From Bacillus sp. AZ43 (GTDB taxonomy: Bacteria > Actinomycetota > Actinomycetes > Mycobacteriales > Geodermatophilaceae), in contig SPQJ01000001.1 in NCBI GenBank assembly GCA_004570425.1, forward strand, positions 124,001 through 188,000: a stretch of DNA of 64,000 bases, written 5' to 3'. The notes below the pieces were generated by a model. That model was not told the origin of the DNA. It saw only the letters and a list, made by a program, of their open reading frames with translations, and ran no database searches. Of the stretch, positions 18,607 through 25,881 are shown one piece after another. Numbering within the stretch: the first letter of the stretch is position 1; each line of letters opens with the position of its first letter. The position numbers and the translations under genes are program-made.

Positions 18607-19725
18607 GTGACGGCCGGCGACGCGCTCACCCTGTTCGACGTCCCCGAGCAGGCGGCCCCGGCGGCCGACCCGCGGATGCTGCGGGTGCGGTCGATCTACG
18701 CCGAGCCGGAGGCGGCGGCGTCGCCGCGTGGACGGCAGGTGATCGCCCGGTTCCCGGACGCCGAGGTCGTCGAGGTGCCCTCGCACTGGCAGATCCCCGA
18801 CCTGCACGGCAACGCGGGCAACGTCGAGCGCTGGGTGCGGGTGAAGACCGAGACCCTGGTGCTCGGCGTGAAGAAGTCGCTGTCCGCCCGCCCCAACGAG
18901 CGGTCGGCGAACTGGATCGCGCCCTCCACCGCCAACGGGTGCGCCATGGCCTGCGCCTACTGCTACGTCCCGCGCCGCAAGGGCTACGCCAACCCGATCA
19001 CCGTGTTCACCAACATCGACCAGATCACCGGCTACCTGCGGCGGCACGTGACCCGGCAGGGCACCAAGCCGGCACCGGACCAGTGCGACCCGGTGAGCTG
19101 GGTCTACGACATCGGCGAGAACAGCGACTGCTCCGTCGACGCCATGGTCAGCGACAACGTCGCCGACCTGATCGCCACGTTCCGCGACCTGCCGACGGCG
19201 AAGGCGTCGTTCGCCACCAAGTACGTCAACCGGCACCTGCTCGACCTCGACCCCGCCGGGCGCACCCGCATCCGCTTCTCGCTGATGCCCGACGCCGACG
19301 CCCGCGTCCTCGACGTGCGCACGAGCCGGGTGGAGGAGCGGATCGCGGCGGTCGACGACTTCGTGGCGGCCGGCTACGAGGTGCACCTGAACCTCTCCCC
19401 CGTCGTCCTGCGGGACGGCTGGGAGGAGGACTGGACGGCGCTGCTGCGGCAGCTCGACGACCGGCTCGCCCCTGCGAGCAAGCGGCAGGCCGCGGCCGAG
19501 GTGATCCTGCTGACCCACAACCGGGACCTGCACGAGGTCAACCTCGGCTGGCACCCGCGGGCGGAGGACCTGCTCTGGCGCCCGGACCTCCAGCAGCCCA
19601 AGCGGAGCGGCAACGGGCAGGAGAACGTGCGCTACCGGAACGACGTGAAGCGGGCCGGGGTGACCCGCCTGCGGGAGCTGATCGCGGCCCACGCGCCGTG
19701 GCTCACCGTTCGCTACGCCTTCTGA
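18607..19725 (+). CDS. Spore photoproduct lyase-like radical SAM protein
   Basis: A 372-aa radical SAM enzyme resembling spore photoproduct lyase. The [4Fe-4S] motif CAMACAYC (C-x3-C-x2-C) is near residue 116, in the context ANGCAMACAYCYVPRRKGY. In Bacillus this family repairs UV-induced thymine dimers in spore DNA. Here the region I would align with the hydrogen-donor cysteine reads IGENSDCSVDAM, so the catalytic cysteine may be displaced or absent; this needs an alignment. Actinobacterial members occur in species without endospores. The GTG at 18607 is used. A hairpin terminator follows. Confidence 0.8.
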   Translation: MTAGDALTLFDVPEQAAPAADPRMLRVRSIYAEPEAAASPRGRQVIARFPDAEVVEVPSHWQIPDLHGNAGNVERWVRVKTETLVLGVKKSLSARPNERSANWIAPSTANGCAMACAYCYVPRRKGYANPITVFTNIDQITGYLRRHVTRQGTKPAPDQCDPVSWVYDIGENSDCSVDAMVSDNVADLIATFRDLPTAKASFATKYVNRHLLDLDPAGRTRIRFSLMPDADARVLDVRTSRVEERIAAVDDFVAAGYEVHLNLSPVVLRDGWEEDWTALLRQLDDRLAPASKRQAAAEVILLTHNRDLHEVNLGWHPRAEDLLWRPDLQQPKRSGNGQENVRYRNDVKRAGVTRLRELIAAHAPWLTVRYAF

Positions 19726-19741
19726 CCGGGCACGGGCGACA

Positions 19742-19765
19742 TGTCGACAGGTCGCCCTGTCGACA
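19742..19765 (+). terminator. Stem-loop terminator after radical SAM gene
   Basis: Perfect 10-base arms TGTCGACAGG and CCTGTCGACA with a 4-base loop lie 16 bases after the stop and are followed 8 bases later by TTTT. One of the most terminator-like structures in the window. Confidence 0.7.
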
Positions 19766-19867
19766 AGCCCACATTTTGACTTTCCGCTATCGATCCATCA
19801 CCCGCTGTATGGCACAGTGGCGGGCACGGGTGGTGCACTGGCCGCCCGGTGGTGACCAGGGGGAACG

Positions 19868-21532
19868 GTGGTCGACTCACTCACGGACGTGTCGTCCTGC
19901 ACCCTGCTGTCCGCCCTGCCCGACACCGTGGTGGTGGCCGACGCGCGGGGACGGGTGACGTACGTGAACCCGGCCGTCAGGACGCTCCTCGGGTACGACC
20001 CGGCGACGCTGCTCGGGAAGCCCCTCACCTCGATCATGCCCGCGCGGTTCCGCGGTGGGCACGGCGGGCACGTCACCCGCTTCCTGACGACCGGTGAGGG
20101 GGAGCTCGTCGGCCAGACGACCCAGCTGCCGGCCCTGCACGCCGACGGGCGGGAGGTGACGATCGACGTCACGCTGGCCCGGGTCGAGCCGTACCCCGGC
20201 GCCTCCCCCGAGGCGTCGTCGGTGGTCAGCGTCTTGCGCGACGCGAGCACCACGGTCCTGCTCGAGCGCCAGCTCCAGGTCAGCCGCTACCTGGCGGCCA
20301 CCCTGCGGGTCACCGCGGCGCTGACCGAGGCGCCCGACGCCGACGTCGCGTTCGAGCGGCTGCTGCCGACCCTGTGCACCGAGCTCGACTGGGACGCCGC
20401 CACCCTGTGGCAGCCGCAGGACGGCTCCACCCGGCTCGTGCACGCCGGGACGTGGACCACCCCCGGCGCCTCGGTGCCGGCCCTGGCCGCCGACGCGGTC
20501 GCCCGCACCTTCTCCCGCGGCGCGGGCCTGCCGGGGCTGGCCTGGCAGCAGGGCGCGCCCGTGGTCGTCGAGGACCTCTGGACCGATCCGCGGTTCCTGC
20601 GCCCCGATGCCGCCCGCGCCGACGTGCTGCGCACCGGGGTGGCCTTCCCCGTCATGCGCGGCGACACCCTGCTCGCCGTCTGCGAGCTGTTCAGCCACGA
20701 GCAGCGGGCCGTCCCGCCGGAGCTCCTCGACGTGCTCGCGCACGCCGGCCGGCAGATCGGCCAGTTCCTCGACCGGCTGCGCGCCGAGTCCCACGTCCGG
20801 GCCCTGGCCGACACCCTGCAGCGCAGCCTCCTGCCCTCGCACCTCCCCACCGTCCCGGGGGTCCGGCTGGCCGCCCGGTACCGGCCCGGCGGCGGCTCGG
20901 CGCTGGTGGGTGGCGACACGTACGACGTCATGCCGCTGCCCGACGGCCGCTGGATGGTCCTCATCGCCGACGTGTGCGGGACCGGCGCCGAGGCGGCGAC
21001 GATCACGGCCGTCGCGCGCCACACGGCGCGGGCGGCCGCCGCGGCCAGCGGCCCGTCGGAGATCCTGGGCGCGGTCAACGCCGCGCTGCTGCACGAGCAG
21101 GGCGCCGGACCGCTGCGCTTCGTCACCGCCTGCTGCCTGGTGCTGCAGCGCACCGCCCACGGGCACTGCGCGCGGGTCAGCGTGGCCGGGCACCCGCTGC
21201 CGCTGCTCCGCTCGGCCGACGGGACCGTGACCGAGATCGGCCGGCCCGGCCGCCCGCTCGGCATCGACGCCGACGTGCGGTTCGCCGAGGTGCCGGTCGC
21301 GCTGCCGGCCGGCGCGACGCTCGTGCTCTACACCGACGGCGTGACCGAGGCGCGCGACGACGCCGGCGCCCAGTTCGGCGAGGACGGCCTGAGCCGGGTG
21401 CTCGCGGACCTCGCCACGACCGACGCCGAGCACGTGGTCTCCGCCGTGGCCGCCGCGGTCGAGGAGCAGCTGCGGGGATCACGGCACGAGGCCGACGACC
21501 TCGCCGTCCTCGCCCTCGCCGTCCCGCACTGA
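19868..21532 (+). CDS. PAS-GAF-SpoIIE phosphatase
   Basis: A 554-aa three-part signalling phosphatase. A PAS domain spans about residues 10-125 (SALPDTVVVADARGRVTYVN, GYDPATLLGKPL), a GAF domain about 145-305, and a SpoIIE-type PP2C domain about 325-552. The last has GGDTYDVMPLPDGRWMVLIA, ADVCGTGAEAATITA, LYTDGVTEARDDAG and ADDLAVLALAVP. It is expected to dephosphorylate an anti-anti-sigma protein in response to light, redox or ligand signals sensed by PAS/GAF; no cofactor residue can be assigned. The GTG has AGGGGGAA about 4 bases upstream. It is separated from the gene before it by a terminator, so it has its own promoter. Confidence 0.88.
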   Translation: MVDSLTDVSSCTLLSALPDTVVVADARGRVTYVNPAVRTLLGYDPATLLGKPLTSIMPARFRGGHGGHVTRFLTTGEGELVGQTTQLPALHADGREVTIDVTLARVEPYPGASPEASSVVSVLRDASTTVLLERQLQVSRYLAATLRVTAALTEAPDADVAFERLLPTLCTELDWDAATLWQPQDGSTRLVHAGTWTTPGASVPALAADAVARTFSRGAGLPGLAWQQGAPVVVEDLWTDPRFLRPDAARADVLRTGVAFPVMRGDTLLAVCELFSHEQRAVPPELLDVLAHAGRQIGQFLDRLRAESHVRALADTLQRSLLPSHLPTVPGVRLAARYRPGGGSALVGGDTYDVMPLPDGRWMVLIADVCGTGAEAATITAVARHTARAAAAASGPSEILGAVNAALLHEQGAGPLRFVTACCLVLQRTAHGHCARVSVAGHPLPLLRSADGTVTEIGRPGRPLGIDADVRFAEVPVALPAGATLVLYTDGVTEARDDAGAQFGEDGLSRVLADLATTDAEHVVSAVAAAVEEQLRGSRHEADDLAVLALAVPH

Positions 21533-21539
21533 GGCGGCG

Positions 21540-22229
21540 TCAGCCGGTCTGGCCGGTGTCGGCGTGCGCGACACCCACCGGCTTGGACTCCGGCGACCCC
21601 CGCTGGCGCAGGTAGACCGAGAAGATCGCCATGGAACCCACGGCCAGCATCTCCGACTGCCAGTTCTGGAAGGACCGGTTCCAGAAGTCGGCCTCCCCCA
21701 GGTAGCCGAGGTAGCTCACCGGGTCCTGCCGCTGCCCGAGCTGCTCGCTGTTGAAGGCCGCCCACCCGGCGACCGACGACGCCGCCCAGGTGAGCAGGAA
21801 CAGCGCACCCATGACCAGGCCGAGCGAGCGGGAGAAGAGCACCGTCCGCCAGCCGCCGGTGCCGGCCCAGGCCGGCGAGTCGTCGTCGGCATGGCGGCCC
21901 ACGCGCTGTTCCCGGTCGGACTCGGTCCCCTCCGCGCCGGGGTCCTTGGACTCCGAGGAGCCCTTCTGCACCAGCCAGACGGTGGCGAAGATGTAGAGGA
22001 AGAACTGCAGGTACTCGGACTGCCAGTTCTCCATGACGTCGACCCCGAACGACGAGGACGTCACGTAGTCGAGCAGCGACACGCGCTCGAGGCCCTCGGC
22101 GACCTGCTGCGCGTTGTGGTCGGCCAGCCCGGACACGGCCTGGCCCACCAGCGAGACCAGGAAGAGCCCCCCGAAGACGAGGGCCAGCGCGTTGTTCCGG
22201 AGGAAGCCGTACTCCTTCTCGCTCGTCAT
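21540..22229 (-). CDS. DUF6766-type membrane protein
   Basis: A 229-aa protein with about four membrane helices (residues about 10-32, 65-87, 135-158 and 192-212). It has an internal duplication: a VMENWQSEYLQFFLYIFATV segment recurs as FQNWQSEMLAVGSMAIFSVY. This matches what I recall as the DUF6766 family, whose function is unknown. The ATG overlaps the stop of a 30-aa micro-gene (ATGA), which in turn overlaps a lipoprotein gene, so the three form one tightly coupled operon. It converges on the PAS-GAF-SpoIIE gene with 7 bases between stops. Confidence 0.75.
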   Translation of the reverse strand: MTSEKEYGFLRNNALALVFGGLFLVSLVGQAVSGLADHNAQQVAEGLERVSLLDYVTSSSFGVDVMENWQSEYLQFFLYIFATVWLVQKGSSESKDPGAEGTESDREQRVGRHADDDSPAWAGTGGWRTVLFSRSLGLVMGALFLLTWAASSVAGWAAFNSEQLGQRQDPVSYLGYLGEADFWNRSFQNWQSEMLAVGSMAIFSVYLRQRGSPESKPVGVAHADTGQTG

Positions 22230-22318
22230 CGGCCCATCAGCCCCAGCGCGGTCACGTAGCCGATCCCCAGGACCACCACGACCAGGTAGGTCACGTAGAC
22301 GGCGCGGACACCTCTCAC
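22226..22318 (-). CDS. 30-aa single-helix membrane micropeptide
   Basis: A tiny reading frame, VRGVRAVYVTYLVVVVLGIG followed by ten more residues, is almost entirely one hydrophobic helix with a basic N-terminus. Its GTG overlaps the lipoprotein stop (GTGA) and its own stop overlaps the DUF6766 start (ATGA). GGAGG lies 4-8 bases before the GTG. The exact overlap on both sides, a good ribosome site and a clean membrane helix argue that it is a real gene. The function is unknown; a membrane assembly partner of the neighbouring protein is plausible. Confidence 0.65.
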   Translation of the reverse strand: MRGVRAVYVTYLVVVVLGIGYVTALGLMGR

Positions 22319-22701
22319 GGTCCCTCCACCTCGCAGTCGTAGGGCGCCTCGTCCCGGGCCTGGCAGGCCGCGGCCACGACGCGCCAGCCGGTGCCGGTCT
22401 CGGCCAGGAACACCGTGTCCCCGGTGAGCCGTACCTGGGCGTCCCCTCCCCAGACCTCGACCGCGGTCACCGCGCCACCGTCGGGCACCAGCTGCTCCAC
22501 GGCCTCGGCGCACGAGGACTGCTCCTCCAGCGCCGCCAGGGTCGTCGGCGCGAGCAGGTCGCACCGCTCCGCGGGATCGACCGCGGGATCGGTGAAGGTC
22601 CGGGCGACCTCCTCCACCCGAGGTTCCTGCATCGACGAGCACCCCGTCAGCAGCGCGCCGGCTCCCAGGGCCAGCGTGACCACCCACCTCGCGCGTTCCA
22701 C
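22315..22701 (-). CDS. Small secreted lipoprotein, unknown function
   Basis: A 128-aa protein with a signal peptide (VVTLALGAGALLTGCSS) and a lipobox LTGC placing the lipidated cysteine at residue 21. The mature part contains four more cysteines (in AERCDLL, QSSCAEA, AACQARD and YDCEVE) that could form two disulfides, and resembles a small NTF2/DUF-like fold with AVEVWGGDAQVRLTGDTVFL. No family name is certain. It is first in a three-gene overlapping operon with the micropeptide and DUF6766 protein. GTG start; divergent from the CrtI-like gene. Confidence 0.75.
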   Translation of the reverse strand: MERARWVVTLALGAGALLTGCSSMQEPRVEEVARTFTDPAVDPAERCDLLAPTTLAALEEQSSCAEAVEQLVPDGGAVTAVEVWGGDAQVRLTGDTVFLAETGTGWRVVAAACQARDEAPYDCEVEGP

Positions 22702-22767
22702 CGGTTCGGCCTATCCCGGCCACCGGCGGCACAAACGATCGTCACCCGGACGGCGGACGGCCCCGGC

Positions 22768-22773
22768 TACCGT
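22768..22773 (+). promoter_or_regulatory. -10-like TACCGT for CrtI-like gene
   Basis: TACCGT ends 6 bases before the GTG at 22780. No Shine-Dalgarno sequence. Part of the repeated leaderless layout. Confidence 0.45.
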
Positions 22774-22779
22774 GGCGGC

Positions 22780-24282
22780 GTGGCTCGCGTGGTGGTGGTC
22801 GGGGCGGGCCTGGGCGGGCTCGCGGCCGCTGCCCGGCTGGCCGCCGGCGGGCACTCGGTCACCGTGCTCGAGCAGGCCGACCAGGTCGGCGGGAAGCTCG
22901 GCAGGTTCGCCCGGGACGGTCACGTCTTCGACACCGGCCCGAGCCTGGTGACGATGCCGCAGGTCTACCGCGACCTGTTCACCGCGACCGGCGGCCCGCT
23001 CGAGGGCGCCGTCGACCTGGTCCGGCTCGACCCCGCCGTCGGCTACCGGTTCCCGGACGGCACCGGCCTCACCATGCCCGGGACGCCCGGGGCCGTGCCC
23101 GGCGCCCTGGACGACGCCCTGGGCGCCGGGGCGGGCGACCAGTGGCGGACGCTCATGGCGCGCGCCGCGGCGATGTGGCGGATCAGCGAGGGGCCCTTCC
23201 TGCGCCGGCCGCTGCGGGGCGCCGCCACCCTCGCCCGGCTGGCCCGCAACCCGGCCGACGTCGCCACCGTCGCACCGTGGCAGAGCCTCCGCGGGCTGGG
23301 CCGGGCGACGGTGCGCGATCCCCGGCTGCGGATGCTGCTCGACCGCTACGCCACCTACTCCGGCTCCGACCCGCGGCGGGCGCCCGCCGTGCTGGCCACC
23401 GTGGCCCACGTCGAGCAGGCCTTCGGGTCCTGGTACGTGCGCGGCGGGCTCCACCGGCTGGCCCAGGCGGTGGCCGAGCGCGCCGTCGAACGCGGCGCCG
23501 TGCTGCGCACCGGCACCCCGGTGCACCGCGTCCTCGTCCAGGGCGGGCGGGCGGCCGGGGTGGAGCTGGCCGACGGCGGCCGGCTGCCCGCCGACGTCGT
23601 CGTCTCCGGCGTGGACGCCGCGGCGCTGTACGCCGACCTGCTCCCGCCCGGCCCGGCCACCGCCGCCGGCCGCCGCGGGCTCGCGCGCGCCACCCCGTCG
23701 CTGTCCGGCGTGGTCCTCCTGCTGGCCCTGCGCGGCCGCACGCCGGGCCTCGCCCACCACTCGGTGCTCTTCCCCGACGACTACGACGCCGAGTTCGACG
23801 CCATCTTCGGCGTGGGCCGGCACGCCGGGGCGCCCCGCCCGGTGGCCGACCCCACCGTCTACGTCAGCGCGCCCGACGACCCGGCCCTGCGGCCCGACGA
23901 GGACAGCGAGTCGTGGTTCGTGCTCGTGAACGCGCCCCGGCACGACCCGGCGCGCGGGGTGGACTGGGACCTCCCCGGCCTGGCCGACCGGTACGCCGCC
24001 GACGTCCTCGGCGTGCTCGCCCGCCGCGGCCTGGACGTGCGCGATCGGCTGCGCTGGTGCGTGGTCCGGACGCCGGCCGACCTGGCCCGGGACACCGGCA
24101 GCGTCGGCGGCTCGATCTACGGCTCCTCCAGCAACGGCGCCCGGGCGGCGTTCCTGCGCCCGGGCAACGCCTCGCCGGTACCCGGCCTGTTCCTCGTCGG
24201 GGGCTCGTCGCACCCCGGGGGCGGTCTCCCGCTGGTGACGCTGTCGGCCGAGATCGTCGCGGGGCTGGTCGGGCCTGCCTGA
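22780..24282 (+). CDS. CrtI-like phytoene desaturase-family oxidoreductase
   Basis: A 500-aa FAD-dependent amine-oxidase-fold protein. The dinucleotide motif VVGAGLGGLAAAARLAAGGH is at residues 5-24, with VTVLEQADQVGGKLG next, and the C-terminal FAD signature GLFLVGGSSHPGGGLPLVTL is typical of carotenoid desaturases and isomerases. The middle (GSWYVRGGLHRLAQAVAERA) also fits. No crtB, crtE or cyclase lies nearby, so the substrate might be a carotenoid or another isoprenoid. The GTG at 22780 places the FAD motif at the N-terminus. It converges on a methyltransferase gene with 6 bases between stops. Confidence 0.85.
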   Translation: MARVVVVGAGLGGLAAAARLAAGGHSVTVLEQADQVGGKLGRFARDGHVFDTGPSLVTMPQVYRDLFTATGGPLEGAVDLVRLDPAVGYRFPDGTGLTMPGTPGAVPGALDDALGAGAGDQWRTLMARAAAMWRISEGPFLRRPLRGAATLARLARNPADVATVAPWQSLRGLGRATVRDPRLRMLLDRYATYSGSDPRRAPAVLATVAHVEQAFGSWYVRGGLHRLAQAVAERAVERGAVLRTGTPVHRVLVQGGRAAGVELADGGRLPADVVVSGVDAAALYADLLPPGPATAAGRRGLARATPSLSGVVLLLALRGRTPGLAHHSVLFPDDYDAEFDAIFGVGRHAGAPRPVADPTVYVSAPDDPALRPDEDSESWFVLVNAPRHDPARGVDWDLPGLADRYAADVLGVLARRGLDVRDRLRWCVVRTPADLARDTGSVGGSIYGSSSNGARAAFLRPGNASPVPGLFLVGGSSHPGGGLPLVTLSAEIVAGLVGPA

Positions 24283-24288
24283 GCCGGC

Positions 24289-25326
24289 TCAGCCGGTCCG
24301 CCGCGCCGTCAGGGTGACGACGGGCGTGCCGGGGGCGAGCGGCACCGCGTCGGCCGGCTCGAAGCCCGCGGCCCGGAGCTGGGCGAGCAGCGTCGCGGTG
24401 TCCGAGAGCTCCATGCGGCCCTCCTGCGCCCGGAGCAGCAGGTCGAAGTGGCGGCTGAACAGCTGCGGCATCGCGACGGTGGTGACGAGGAAGAGCGTGC
24501 CACCCGGAGCGAGCAGCGCCCGCACGTCCCGCAGCAGGTCCACCCGCTCCTCCATCGGGACGTAGTAGACGACGTTGGCCAGGACGGCGAGGTCGAACGC
24601 CGCGCCGAGCGGGCCGGCGCGGTCCGCCGCCGCGTCCCGCAGCGCTGTGGTCACGACGTGCGCCCTCCCGGCCAGCCCCCGCTCGCGCAGCGTCCGCCGC
24701 GCCAGGTCCGCCGCGCCCGCGTCGGCGTCGATACCGACGCCCTCGGCGCCGGGCAGCGCCGCGAGCATCGCGGCCAGCTGCAGCCCCGCGCCGCAGCCCA
24801 CGTCCAGGACCCGGCGGGGGGTCCGCTCGACGAGGGTGCGGACGAGCCGGTCGTGGACGAACGGGTCGAAGGCCGCCGAGATGCGGGCGATCACCGCGCC
24901 CTGCTCGGCGACGTCCCGGCGAGGTGGGCCGCCGGCCAGCTGGGCCGGCAGGTCGCGGTAGAGGCCGGTGTGGAAGCCGGGGAACGCCTGGTAGGTCGCG
25001 CGGACCAGGTCGTCCTCGACGACGGCCCGCCCTCGGCCGGTCAGCCGCCAGCGATCGCCGTCGCCGGCGGACACCAGGCCGGCGGCGGCCAGGACGCGGA
25101 GGAACGCGGCGAGCAGCGCCTGGTCGGTGGCACCGGTGCGCGCGGCGACCTCGCTCTCGGACGCCGCTCCCGCGGCGAGCGCGTCGAGGACGCCGGACTC
25201 CACCGCGGCCCCGGCGAGGTGGAGCCGGATCCCGGTCGCGCCCTCCCGGTTGGCGCGGACCCGCGCCCGCAGGTTCCCCGCCCGGGCCAGGGTCCACAGG
25301 GCTCGGGTGCTGATCAGGCGTGCCAT
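24289..25326 (-). CDS. SAM-dependent methyltransferase (O-methyltransferase type)
   Basis: A 345-aa enzyme with an N-terminal winged-helix dimerisation domain (GVLDALAAGAASESEVAART, LLAAFLRVLAAAGLV) and a C-terminal Rossmann domain. Motif I is RVLDVGCGAGLQLAAMLA (near residue 170) and the acidic residue is in GVGIDADAG. A later motif is LANVVYYVPMEERVDLLRDV. The layout is that of small-molecule O-methyltransferases and ubiquinone/menaquinone-type enzymes; the substrate is unknown. ATG with GAGGAG 5 bases upstream. It is divergent from the DinB-like gene with only 24 bases between start codons. Confidence 0.85.
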   Translation of the reverse strand: MARLISTRALWTLARAGNLRARVRANREGATGIRLHLAGAAVESGVLDALAAGAASESEVAARTGATDQALLAAFLRVLAAAGLVSAGDGDRWRLTGRGRAVVEDDLVRATYQAFPGFHTGLYRDLPAQLAGGPPRRDVAEQGAVIARISAAFDPFVHDRLVRTLVERTPRRVLDVGCGAGLQLAAMLAALPGAEGVGIDADAGAADLARRTLRERGLAGRAHVVTTALRDAAADRAGPLGAAFDLAVLANVVYYVPMEERVDLLRDVRALLAPGGTLFLVTTVAMPQLFSRHFDLLLRAQEGRMELSDTATLLAQLRAAGFEPADAVPLAPGTPVVTLTARRTG

Positions 25327-25350
25327 CGGGGCTCCTCGGGGACGGGTGCA

Positions 25351-25875
25351 ATGCTCTCGCGGGTGCGCACCGACCCGCCGGAATACGGTCCCGAACGCGA
25401 GCAGCTCGGCGCCTACCTGGACTACCAGCGGGAGACGGTCCTCCTCAAGGCCGATGGGCTCACCGCCGAGCAGCTCGCGCGGACCGTCCCGCCGTCGTCC
25501 CTGACGCTGGCCGGGCTGCTCAACCACCTGGCCTTCGTCGAGGACTTTTGGTTCCGGGTCACCTTCCTCGGCCTGCCGCCGGACGAGCTCTGGGCAGGGG
25601 TCGACTGGGAGGCCGACCCCGACTTCGAGTTCCGCACGGCGGTGGGGTGCACCCCGGAGGAGCTGCGCGAGCGCTACCGGGCCACCTGCGCCCGCAGCCG
25701 CCAGGTCGTCGCGGAGGCGGCGAGCCTCGACCAGCTGTCGGTCAGCCGCTCCCGGCGGACGGGGAACCACCGCGACCTGCGCTGGATCCTGCTGCACCTG
25801 ATCGAGGAGACCGCCCGGCACGCCGGGCACGCCGACCTCCTGCGCGAGGCGATCGACGGCACGACCGGCGACTGA
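25351..25875 (+). CDS. DinB/DUF664-family protein
   Basis: A 174-aa four-helix-bundle protein of the DinB-like superfamily, DUF664 branch. The metal-site pattern is visible as LLNHLAFVEDFWFRV (His near residue 56) and RWILLHLIEETARHAGHADL near the C-terminus (His residues near 151, 159 and 162). Many members are thiol-dependent (mycothiol or bacillithiol) transferases, which would suit an organism with mshB (41097-41996), but the substrate is not known. ATG start 24 bases from the divergent methyltransferase start. It converges on pepA. Confidence 0.85.
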   Translation: MLSRVRTDPPEYGPEREQLGAYLDYQRETVLLKADGLTAEQLARTVPPSSLTLAGLLNHLAFVEDFWFRVTFLGLPPDELWAGVDWEADPDFEFRTAVGCTPEELRERYRATCARSRQVVAEAASLDQLSVSRSRRTGNHRDLRWILLHLIEETARHAGHADLLREAIDGTTGD

Positions 25876-25881
25876 ACGGCG

